From an uncultured Arenimonas sp. (GTDB lineage Bacteria; Pseudomonadota; Gammaproteobacteria; Xanthomonadales; Xanthomonadaceae), in assembly GCA_946480565.1 (NCBI GenBank), contig CAMLKR010000176.1, positions 1 to 5,139 of the forward strand: a stretch of DNA of 5,139 nt, read 5' to 3'. The translations under genes and the position numbers were made by a program. This document shows, piece by piece, positions 1-4,992 of the stretch. The notes beneath the pieces were generated by a model. The model was not told the DNA's origin and ran no database searches. It was given only the letters and a program-made list of their open reading frames with translations. Each line of letters begins with the position of its first letter. The stretch's first letter is position 1.

Positions 1-180
1 AGCCGCGCCACCATCGGCATCGTCATCATCGCCGGCGTGGCCTTCTCGACCGTGCTGTCGCTGTTCGTGGTGCCCTCGTTCTACGCGCTGCTGGCGCCCT
101 ACACCCGGTCCCCCGACGCGGTCGCCCGCAAGCTGGAGCAGCTGGAACGGGACACCCCAGCAGTAGGCGGGCACGCGTGA
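1..180 (+). CDS. RND-family efflux transporter permease, C-terminal end (partial)
   Basis: The frame is open from the first base and ends at TGA 178-180, giving 59 residues of a protein whose start lies outside the window. The visible part begins with a hydrophobic segment (about residues 4-33, containing GIVIIAGVAFSTVLSLFVVP and then SFYALLAP). This resembles the last transmembrane helix of RND permeases of the AcrB/MexB/MexF type, where a glycine-rich stretch leads into a T/SLFVVP-x-x-Y signature. A short hydrophilic, charged cytoplasmic tail follows (residues 35-59). Such permeases are about 1,030-1,050 residues long, sit in the inner membrane and export drugs or other toxic compounds by proton antiport, together with a periplasmic adaptor and an outer-membrane channel. 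The substrate cannot be told from this tail. A stem-loop starts on the last base of the stop codon. The family call is fairly secure; the subfamily is not. Confidence 0.8.
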   Translation, partial: SRATIGIVIIAGVAFSTVLSLFVVPSFYALLAPYTRSPDAVARKLEQLERDTPAVGGHA

Positions 181-203
181 TTTCAGTGCGTTCGCACTGA
201 AAT
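180..203 (+). terminator. Perfect 10-bp stem-loop at the stop codon of the RND gene
   Basis: Bases 180-189 (ATTTCAGTGC) are exactly complementary to 194-203 (GCACTGAAAT), with a four-base loop, GTTC. The stem starts on the A of the TGA stop. No T-run follows (CCCCACG comes next), so this is not a textbook intrinsic terminator. It could end or stabilise the 3' end of the efflux transcript, or be part of the hairpin cluster that follows. The structure is certain at sequence level; the function is inferred. Confidence 0.5.
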
Positions 204-232
204 CCCCACGATCCGCGCTGCGGATCGCGGGG
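204..232. repeat. Second intergenic inverted repeat
   Basis: Bases 209-216 (CGATCCGC) pair perfectly with 220-227 (GCGGATCG) around a GCT loop. After one A/C mismatch (208/228) the stem extends by CCCC 204-207 against GGGG 229-232. That is 12 pairs in a 29-base element directly abutting the previous stem-loop. It could be a transcript-end structure or a REP-like palindrome. Confidence 0.55.
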
Positions 233-256
233 CCCGACTCATCACTTCTGATCCCT

Positions 257-269
257 GCGCCTTCGGCGC
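257..269. repeat. Short inverted repeat in the intergenic hairpin cluster
   Basis: GCGCC (257-261) and GGCGC (265-269) are complementary around a TTC loop. The stem is short and GC-rich, so alone it could be chance in such a genome. It is listed because it directly abuts the next, stronger inverted repeat. Confidence 0.4.
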
Positions 270-289
270 GCCCCCTTTACCAAGGGGGC
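270..289. repeat. Perfect 8-bp inverted repeat with a TACC loop
   Basis: GCCCCCTT (270-277) pairs exactly with AAGGGGGC (282-289) around TACC. It has homopolymer C and G arms unlike the mixed sequence of coding DNA nearby. It shares its last two bases with the next stem-loop, so the two cannot both form fully on one RNA. Confidence 0.5.
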
Positions 290-307
290 TCTCCTTCTTG
301 GGGGAGC
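288..307. repeat. Last inverted repeat of the cluster, overlapping the previous one
   Basis: GCTCTCC (288-294) can pair with GGGGAGC (301-307), including one T/G wobble, around a six-base loop TTCTTG. It overlaps the preceding stem by two bases. It ends 28 bases before the ribosome binding site of the methyltransferase gene, so it could lie in or just upstream of that gene's leader. Confidence 0.35.
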
Positions 308-323
308 TTGGCGGGCGTAGACT
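295..323 (+). promoter_or_regulatory. Weak candidate promoter for the RNA methyltransferase gene
   Basis: TAGACT (318-323) fits the TAnnnT pattern of a -10 element. Seventeen bases upstream is TTCTTG (295-300), which matches the -35 consensus only in its first two bases. Transcription would start near 330, leaving a leader of about 17 bases that holds the GGAGG site. This is a low-confidence guess. The gene could instead be read from further upstream. Confidence 0.2.
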
Positions 324-335
324 TGGCGGGAATCT

Positions 336-340
336 GGAGG
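336..340 (+). promoter_or_regulatory. Ribosome binding site that fixes the methyltransferase start
   Basis: GGAGG lies six bases before ATG 347-349, an ideal Shine-Dalgarno sequence and spacing. The same frame is open upstream to a TTG at 308, but that codon lies at the edge of a stem-loop with no suitable site at the right distance. The ATG at 347 is therefore preferred. Confidence 0.8.
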
Positions 341-346
341 GTGGTG

Positions 347-1285
347 ATGAGTGATTCGCCGTATCGAGGGCCGCAGGGCAAGCCGCGTGACAAGCGGGAG
401 CGGGAGCGGGACCGGAACGCGCGGCCGGCGCCTGCATCCGCAGACTCGCGGCGACCGCCGGGCCGCGGCCCGGGGCGTGAGCATCCGCGTGACATCGCCC
501 GCGACGAGGCCGATGCGGCCCTGCTGCGGGGCGAGGTCGCCGCGCCCAAGGCGCCGCGCGAACTGCGCCTGCACGGGCTCAACGCCTGCCTGGCGATGTT
601 CGCGCACCGGCCGCAGGACCTGCGCAAGGTCTGGCTGCTCGAATCGCGCATCCCGAAACTGAAGTCGGTGCTGGCGCATTGCGTGCAGCACCGCATCGGT
701 TACACCGTGGTCGGCGACGAGGACCTGCAGAAACTGTCCGGCAGCGCGCACCACGAAGGCGTCGTGTTCGGCGTGGTGCCGAACGCCGAGGGCAATCTGT
801 CCGAATGGCTGCGCACCCTGCCGGCGGGTCCGCAGCTGGCGATCTGGCTGGACGGCGTCGGCAACCCGCACAACCTGGGCGCGATCCTGCGTTCGGCGGC
901 GCATTTCGGCGTCGCCGGCCTGCTGCTGCCCAAGGACTCGCCGCTGGCGCTGTCAGGCGCCGCGGCGCGGGTCGCCGAAGGCGGAGCCGAGCGGGTGCCG
1001 ATGGTCCGCCTGGGCCGCACCGACAACAGCCTGGCCCAGCTGCGTTCGGCCGGTTTCGTGCCCGCGGCGACCCTGGTGCGCGGCGGCCAGCCGCTCTACG
1101 GCACCGCGCTGCCGGAACGCCTGCTGCTGATGATGGGCGCCGAGCAGACCGGCGTGGACCCGCTGCTGGCCGAGGCCTCGGCCCTGCGCCTGGGCATCCC
1201 GGGCAGCGGCGCGGTGGAAAGCCTCAACGTGGCCGCGGCCACCGCCGTGTTCCTGGGCGAGTGGTGGCGCCAGCGCCGGGCCTGA
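347..1285 (+). CDS. SpoU/TrmH-family RNA 2'-O-ribose methyltransferase (YfiF-like)
   Basis: The 312-residue protein has the layout of SPOUT-class RNA methyltransferases, which move a methyl group from S-adenosylmethionine to a ribose 2'-OH in tRNA or rRNA in the cytoplasm. Residues 1-50 are an arginine-rich, probably disordered tail (runs such as KRERERDR). Residues 72-145 match a SpoU substrate-binding domain, starting ELRLHGLNACLAMF and ending HHEGVVFGVV. The catalytic domain carries all three motifs: NPHNLGAILR at 173-182 (motif 1, N and catalytic-type R), LMMGAEQTG at 261-269 (motif 2, E266), and IPGSGAVESLNVAAA at 284-298 (motif 3, with the SLNV signature of the knotted SAM site). Length and architecture fit YfiF-like proteins (about 345 residues in E. 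coli) rather than the shorter RlmB, but the target nucleotide cannot be read from sequence. It appears to be transcribed alone or with the downstream gene, which begins 47 bases later. Confidence 0.88.
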   Translation: MSDSPYRGPQGKPRDKRERERDRNARPAPASADSRRPPGRGPGREHPRDIARDEADAALLRGEVAAPKAPRELRLHGLNACLAMFAHRPQDLRKVWLLESRIPKLKSVLAHCVQHRIGYTVVGDEDLQKLSGSAHHEGVVFGVVPNAEGNLSEWLRTLPAGPQLAIWLDGVGNPHNLGAILRSAAHFGVAGLLLPKDSPLALSGAAARVAEGGAERVPMVRLGRTDNSLAQLRSAGFVPAATLVRGGQPLYGTALPERLLLMMGAEQTGVDPLLAEASALRLGIPGSGAVESLNVAAATAVFLGEWWRQRRA

Positions 1286-1320
1286 GCCCCGCCCGGATCG
1301 GAAGTTCAGGACCGGACCGG

Positions 1321-1326
1321 CATAAT
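1321..1326 (+). promoter_or_regulatory. Candidate -10 element for a leaderless transcript
   Basis: CATAAT matches five of six bases of TATAAT and is conspicuous in this very GC-rich region. It ends six bases before the ATG at 1333, so the expected start of transcription falls at or next to the A of the start codon. No Shine-Dalgarno sequence is visible before that ATG, which fits a leaderless mRNA. The -35 region is weak (TCGGAA at 1298-1303, 17 bases upstream, three of six matches). The assignment is inferred. Confidence 0.45.
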
Positions 1327-1332
1327 CGCGCC

Positions 1333-2580
1333 ATGAATCCGATCCCTTCCCGTTCCCGATCCCGCCTTCAGGCCGTGCTGGTCGCCTTCCTGCTGCTGGT
1401 GGCCACCGCCGCCGGTGCCCGCACCGAATACGGCGTCGACTACACCGTGCAGTTCCTGCCCAAGTCCGGCCAGGCGCAGGTCACCATGACCATCACGCCC
1501 GGCGAAGGCAGCGCCCGCGAGCTCCGGCTGGCGATGCCGGAAGACCGCTATACCCAGGTTGGCGGCGACGGCGAGGTGGTGCGCAAGGGCGCCACCGTCA
1601 CCTGGACGCCGCATCGGGACAAGCCTTCGAAGCTGCGCTACCGCTACCGCATCGACCACCAGCGCCGCGACGGCGGCTACGACGCCCGAATCACCGACGA
1701 CTGGGTGATCGTGCGCGGCGACGACCTGGTGCCCAGCGCCCGCGTGCGCGCCACCAAGGGCGCCGATTCCCGGGTGCGCCTGCGCTTCGTGCTGCCCAAG
1801 GGCTGGACCAACGTGGACACGCCCTTCCTGCGCGCGCGCGACGGCAAGTCCTTCGTCGTGGTGAATGCCGACCGCAGCTTCGACCGACCGGTGGGCTGGA
1901 TCATCGCCGGCGCCGTCGGCACCCGGCGCGAGATCCTGGGCGACACCGAGATCAGCGTCGCCGGCCCCAAGGGCGACGTGATCCGCCGCAACGACATGCT
2001 GGCCTTCTTCAACAACCTGGTGCCCGAATTCAAGCGCGCCTTCGGCGAGCTGCCGCCCAAGCTGCTGATCGTCAGCGCCGGCGACCCGATGTGGCGCGGC
2101 GGCCTGTCCGGCCCGCGCTCGCTGTTCCTGCACGCCGACCGGCCGCTGATCAGCGAGAACGGCACCAGCACGCTCACCCACGAACTCACCCACGTGATCA
2201 CCCGCATCCGCGGCGCCGACGGCGACGACTGGATCGCCGAGGGCCTGGCCGAGTTCTATTCGATCGAGCTGCTGCGCCGCGCCGACCTGCTGAGCGACGC
2301 GCGCGCCGACAAGGCCCAGGAATGGATGGCGCGGCACGGCCGCGGCATCAAGTCCCTGTCGGGCGACCGTTCGCACGGGCCGCGCACCGCGCGCGCCGTG
2401 CAGCTGTTCCGCGCGCTCGACGCCGAGATCCGCCAGCGCAGCAAGGGTCGGCGCAGCCTGGACGACGTGGTGCGCGCGCTGATCCCGCTGCGGGAAGTCT
2501 CGCGCGAGGACCTGCGCGAGCAGGTGCGCAAGCTCACCGGCGCCGAGTCGGCCGTGCTGAACACGCCGCTGCTGGACTGA
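1333..2580 (+). CDS. Exported gluzincin-like (HEXXH) putative zinc metallopeptidase
   Basis: The 415-residue product begins with a signal peptide: a basic start (RSRSRLQ), a hydrophobic core at about residues 14-26, and an AGA cleavage site after residue 29. It should act in the periplasm or outside the cell. Residues 30-210 look like beta-rich sequence (alternating segments such as VTMTI, VTWTPH, YRYRI) without a recognised signature. The zinc motif is HELTH at 283-287 (H283, E284, H287), followed by WIAEGLAEFY at 300-309, where E303 is the likely third ligand. HEXXH plus W-x-x-E-G-x-A is typical of clan MA(E) peptidases such as families M1 and M61. The spacing H287 to E303 is only 15 residues, against 18 in M1. 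Upstream GGLSGPRSLFLH (256-267) may be the substrate-edge strand. I cannot name a family or substrate. The ATG at 1333 gives a complete signal peptide; the same frame is open further upstream but there overlaps the methyltransferase gene. The stop overlaps the next start by one base. Confidence 0.78.
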   Translation: MNPIPSRSRSRLQAVLVAFLLLVATAAGARTEYGVDYTVQFLPKSGQAQVTMTITPGEGSARELRLAMPEDRYTQVGGDGEVVRKGATVTWTPHRDKPSKLRYRYRIDHQRRDGGYDARITDDWVIVRGDDLVPSARVRATKGADSRVRLRFVLPKGWTNVDTPFLRARDGKSFVVVNADRSFDRPVGWIIAGAVGTRREILGDTEISVAGPKGDVIRRNDMLAFFNNLVPEFKRAFGELPPKLLIVSAGDPMWRGGLSGPRSLFLHADRPLISENGTSTLTHELTHVITRIRGADGDDWIAEGLAEFYSIELLRRADLLSDARADKAQEWMARHGRGIKSLSGDRSHGPRTARAVQLFRALDAEIRQRSKGRRSLDDVVRALIPLREVSREDLREQVRKLTGAESAVLNTPLLD

Positions 2581-3491
2581 TGCGCCTGTTCGACCGCCTG
2601 CGTCGCCGGTTGGCGGGCGCGCCTTCGAACCAGGCGCCGCCCTCGCTGGCACATGAAAGCTGGGCGGCCTGGAGCGCCTGGTGCGCGGCGAACGAAGCCC
2701 GGCTCGACGCGCAGTACCGGCTGCAGTGCGAGGTCCCGGCCGCCGCGGCGGGCGAGGGCTGGCCGGGTTGGTGCGGGCTCTGCGCACGGCCCGTGGTCTT
2801 CCCGCTGCGGGCGCCGGAACAAGCCGACGACGTCGACGGTGTGCTGCGCGAATCCCTGGTCTGCCCCGGCTGCCGCATGCGCGCCCGCAGCCGCGCCGGG
2901 ATGGCCCTGCTGGTGCAGGACCTGGGCCTGGCCGAAGCGCGCATTTACCTGACCGAGCAGGTCACCCCGGCCTTCGTCTGGATGCAGTCGGCCGGAGGCC
3001 ACGTTCAGGGCAGCGAGTTCGGCCTGGATGCCGGCAACTGGCTGCGCCTGCAGTCGCGTTTCAGCCTGCGCGGCGGCCGTGGCCTGGTGGTGGACCGCGA
3101 CGTCACCCGGCTTGATTTCGCCGACGCCTCGCTCGATGCCATCGGCAGCTTCGATGTGCTCGAACACGTGCCGGACTATCCGGCGGCGCTGCGCGAGTTC
3201 GCGCGCTGCCTGCGGCCGGCGGGGCGGCTGGTGCTGACCCTGCCGTTCCGGGAGAAACACGAACGCACCCTGGTGCGGGCGCGGATCGGCGCCGATGGCG
3301 CGATCGAACACCTGTGCGAACCGGAGATCCACGGCGACCCGGTGTCGGGCGGCGCGCTGTGTTTCCACCACTTCGGCTGGGACCTGCTGGACGCCTGCCG
3401 CGCGGCCGGCTTCCGCCGCGCGGCCTGGGTGCGCACCTGGTCGCCGCGCGAGGGTTTGTTCGGGCTGTGGAGCCTGGTCGCGACGCGCTGA
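2580..3491 (+). CDS. Class I SAM-dependent methyltransferase with N-terminal CxxC pairs
   Basis: The start ATG shares its A with the upstream TGA (TGATG), and no Shine-Dalgarno sequence is evident, so translation is probably coupled to the HEXXH gene. The product has 303 residues and no signal peptide. CGLC (65-68) and CPGC (95-98) form two CxxC pairs 26 residues apart, which suggests a zinc ribbon. The methyltransferase part follows: RDVTRLDFADASLDAI (173-188), SFDVLEHVPDY (190-200, the acidic/LEHV post-motif), CLRPAGRLVLTLPF (210-223), and a tail with HGDPVSGG (251-258) and FGWDLLDACRAAGF (265-278). The usual glycine-rich SAM loop (VLDxGxGxG) is absent. At its place stand IYLTEQVTP (122-130) and GSEFGLDAGNW (144-154). 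From memory, a subgroup of methyltransferases often found near glycan-synthesis genes shares this pattern. The substrate is unknown. Confidence 0.8.
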   Translation: MRLFDRLRRRLAGAPSNQAPPSLAHESWAAWSAWCAANEARLDAQYRLQCEVPAAAAGEGWPGWCGLCARPVVFPLRAPEQADDVDGVLRESLVCPGCRMRARSRAGMALLVQDLGLAEARIYLTEQVTPAFVWMQSAGGHVQGSEFGLDAGNWLRLQSRFSLRGGRGLVVDRDVTRLDFADASLDAIGSFDVLEHVPDYPAALREFARCLRPAGRLVLTLPFREKHERTLVRARIGADGAIEHLCEPEIHGDPVSGGALCFHHFGWDLLDACRAAGFRRAAWVRTWSPREGLFGLWSLVATR

Positions 3492-3502
3492 TCCGCGTCG
3501 CG
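3479..3502. terminator. Stem-loop enclosing the methyltransferase stop codon at a convergent junction
   Basis: CGCGACGCG (3479-3487) is exactly complementary to CGCGTCGCG (3494-3502). The six-base loop CTGATC contains the TGA stop at 3489-3491. It lies between the ends of two converging genes, whose stop codons are 20 bases apart, and could act on both transcripts. Neither side has a T-run, so classical intrinsic termination is not supported. Confidence 0.4.
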
Positions 3503-3511
3503 GGCGGTCCG

Positions 3512-4933
3512 TCAGGGCGTGGCGGGCTTCACCGGCAGCTGGCCGAAATCCACCGCCGTTTCGGCCGCCAGGTAGGCCAGCACCGCATAGGCGGCGACCT
3601 GCTGGTCGAGCGCCTTGGCGTCGACCTTGTCCAGGGTGTCATTGGCGGTGTGGTGGTAATCGAAGTAGTCGCTGCCGTCCTGTGCCAGCTGCGCCCAGGG
3701 CGCGCCGAGCGCGACGATGGGGCCGACGTCGGGGCCCGGGCTGCCCAGGCCGGGTTCCACCACGATGCCCAGCGGCGCCAGCACTTCGCCGATGGCTTCG
3801 ATCACCGGCCAGGCCGTGGGCGCCACGCCGGCGCGCAGTGCATAGACCCGGCCAGCACCAAAATCGCTTTCGGCGCCGATCTGGTGCCCATCGATTTCGC
3901 CGGCGGCCTGGCGGGCGGCGGCATAGGCCTTGCCGCCGTAGAGGCCTTGCTCCTCGTTGGCGTAGGCGATGACGCGCACGGTGCGGCGCGGCGCCTGCTT
4001 CAGTTCGCCGATCAGCGCGCCGGCCGCCATGGTGATGCCGACGCCGGAGGCGTCGTCGATGGCGCCGGTGCCCAGGTCCCAGGAGTCCAGGTGGCCGCCG
4101 ATGGTCACCACTTCCTGCGGCCGCTCGCGGCCGCGGATCTCGCCGATGACGTTGTGCGAGGTGTACTGGCCCATCGTCTCGGCGTCGATGTCCAGGCGCA
4201 CGGTCAGCGGGTGGCCGCGGCGCAGCAGGCGCTCGACCTGGTCGGCGTCTGGGTTGGACAGGGCGGCGGCGGGGATCGGCGTCACGTCCGGGGCGTAGCG
4301 CATCACGCCGGTGTGCGGCAGGCGGTCGCTGTCGGTGCCGACCGATCGGATCAGCAGGCCGATCGCGCCTTTGCGCGCGGCCTCGCTGGCGCCGCCCGCG
4401 CGGATCGCCGAACCGGGGCTGTAGCCGCGGCCGTCGCGGAAGCGCTCGATGCGGTAGCCCACGTAGGCGATCTTGCCGGCCAGGCTGCCTTCCGGCGCCG
4501 CCTTCAGCGCGGCCAGGTCGGCGAAGGCGACCACCTCGGCCTGCAGCGGCTTGCCGCCGGTGCCGATGCTGCCGCCGAGCGTGGTGATGGCCAGCGGCTG
4601 GGCGAAGGCGCCGACCACTTCGGCGCGCTCGTGGCCGCGGCGCCAGACCGGGAAGCTCACCGGCTCCAGATAGACCTTGTCGAAGCCCATGGCCTCGAAC
4701 TTCGCCTTGGCCCAGGCCACGGCGCGCGCGTCGGCCTCGGTGCCGGCCAAGCGCGGTCCCACTTCGGTGGTCAGCGATTCGACCACGTCGTAGGCGGCGC
4801 TGCCGCGCATGGCCTGGTCGCGCAGGCTGGCGGCGGTGGCGAGGTCGTCGGCGTCCAGGCCGGTCGATGCCGACGCGGACAGGGGCAGGGCGGCGAACAG
4901 GGCAAGGGCGAGCAGGGACGGGGCAAGGCGCAT
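3512..4933 (-). CDS. Exported M28-family metallopeptidase (carboxypeptidase Q-like)
   Basis: The 473-residue product starts with a signal peptide (MRLAPSLLALALFAALPLSA, with cleavage likely after ASA at residue 22), so it acts in the periplasm or outside the cell. M28 enzymes use two zinc ions to remove amino acids from peptide ends. The ligand pattern is complete: GGHLDSWD (279-286, H281), GAIDDASG (290-297, bridging aspartate), ANEEQG (325-330, catalytic E327 and ligand E328), ESD (355-357, D357) and YHHTANDTLDKVD (426-438, H428). About residues 130-250 look like a protease-associated (PA) insert, with GKIAYVGYRI and an IPAAALS stretch. The GGHLDSWDLGTGAIDD block is closest to carboxypeptidase Q-type dipeptidases, whose length is also near 470. 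ATG at 4933 is chosen over a TTG 15 bases upstream because GGAG lies six bases before the ATG. The gene follows mscL but is separated from it by a terminator. Confidence 0.9.
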   Translation of the reverse strand: MRLAPSLLALALFAALPLSASASTGLDADDLATAASLRDQAMRGSAAYDVVESLTTEVGPRLAGTEADARAVAWAKAKFEAMGFDKVYLEPVSFPVWRRGHERAEVVGAFAQPLAITTLGGSIGTGGKPLQAEVVAFADLAALKAAPEGSLAGKIAYVGYRIERFRDGRGYSPGSAIRAGGASEAARKGAIGLLIRSVGTDSDRLPHTGVMRYAPDVTPIPAAALSNPDADQVERLLRRGHPLTVRLDIDAETMGQYTSHNVIGEIRGRERPQEVVTIGGHLDSWDLGTGAIDDASGVGITMAAGALIGELKQAPRRTVRVIAYANEEQGLYGGKAYAAARQAAGEIDGHQIGAESDFGAGRVYALRAGVAPTAWPVIEAIGEVLAPLGIVVEPGLGSPGPDVGPIVALGAPWAQLAQDGSDYFDYHHTANDTLDKVDAKALDQQVAAYAVLAYLAAETAVDFGQLPVKPATP

Positions 4934-4939
4934 GCGGAA

Positions 4940-4943
4940 CTCC
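4940..4943 (-). promoter_or_regulatory. Ribosome binding site of the M28 peptidase gene
   Basis: On the minus strand GGAG precedes ATG 4933-4931 by six bases (TTCCGC). It rules out the upstream TTG at 4948 as start, since that codon lies in the T-run of the terminator. Its two G residues could also pair with the terminator stem (see findings). Confidence 0.7.
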
Positions 4944-4946
4944 GGC

Positions 4947-4974
4947 AAAAAAACGCCGGCCTCGCGGGCCGGCG
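4947..4974 (-). terminator. Rho-independent terminator of mscL
   Basis: Read on the minus strand, CGCCGGCC (4974-4967) pairs perfectly with GGCCGGCG (4961-4954) around a five-base loop, CGCGA, and is followed at once by seven T residues (4953-4947). A GC-rich 8-bp stem plus an unbroken T-run is a textbook intrinsic terminator. It starts 18 bases after the mscL stop and its T-run ends 13 bases before the start codon of the M28 peptidase. Confidence 0.92.
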
Positions 4975-4992
4975 TCGGTGGGCGGGCGCGAC

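Noticed and set aside
256..307. CRISPR array or tandem repeat
   Set aside because: The repeated look comes from inverted repeats with C and G runs. There are no direct repeats of constant length with spacers.
308..346. TTG start for the RNA methyltransferase, adding 13 residues
   Set aside because: The GGAGG six bases before ATG 347 is a much better initiation signal, and the added residues show no conserved character.
242..904. Minus-strand frame across the intergenic hairpins and the RNA methyltransferase
   Set aside because: There are no recognisable motifs and it lies opposite conserved SpoU sequence, so it is a shadow frame.
679..1332. Extension of the HEXXH gene upstream in the same frame, starting at 679
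   Set aside because: It overlaps the well-supported RNA methyltransferase in another frame, encodes Arg/Ala-rich noise, and would bury the signal peptide that begins at 1333.
2091..2579. Upstream extension of the class I methyltransferase frame
   Set aside because: It runs in an alternative frame over the HEXXH motif region and encodes Arg/Ala/Pro-rich shadow sequence. The ATG at 2580 with the TGATG junction is the natural start.
1306..2787. Long minus-strand open frame (493 codons) opposite the HEXXH and methyltransferase genes
   Set aside because: The translation is a low-complexity mix rich in Ala, Gly, Arg and His with no domain motif. It mirrors the codon bias of the plus-strand genes, as expected for antisense frames in GC-rich DNA.
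3295..3972. Plus-strand frame across the convergent junction
   Set aside because: It spans two real genes in wrong frames, and its product is dominated by Arg, Pro and Ala with no domain.
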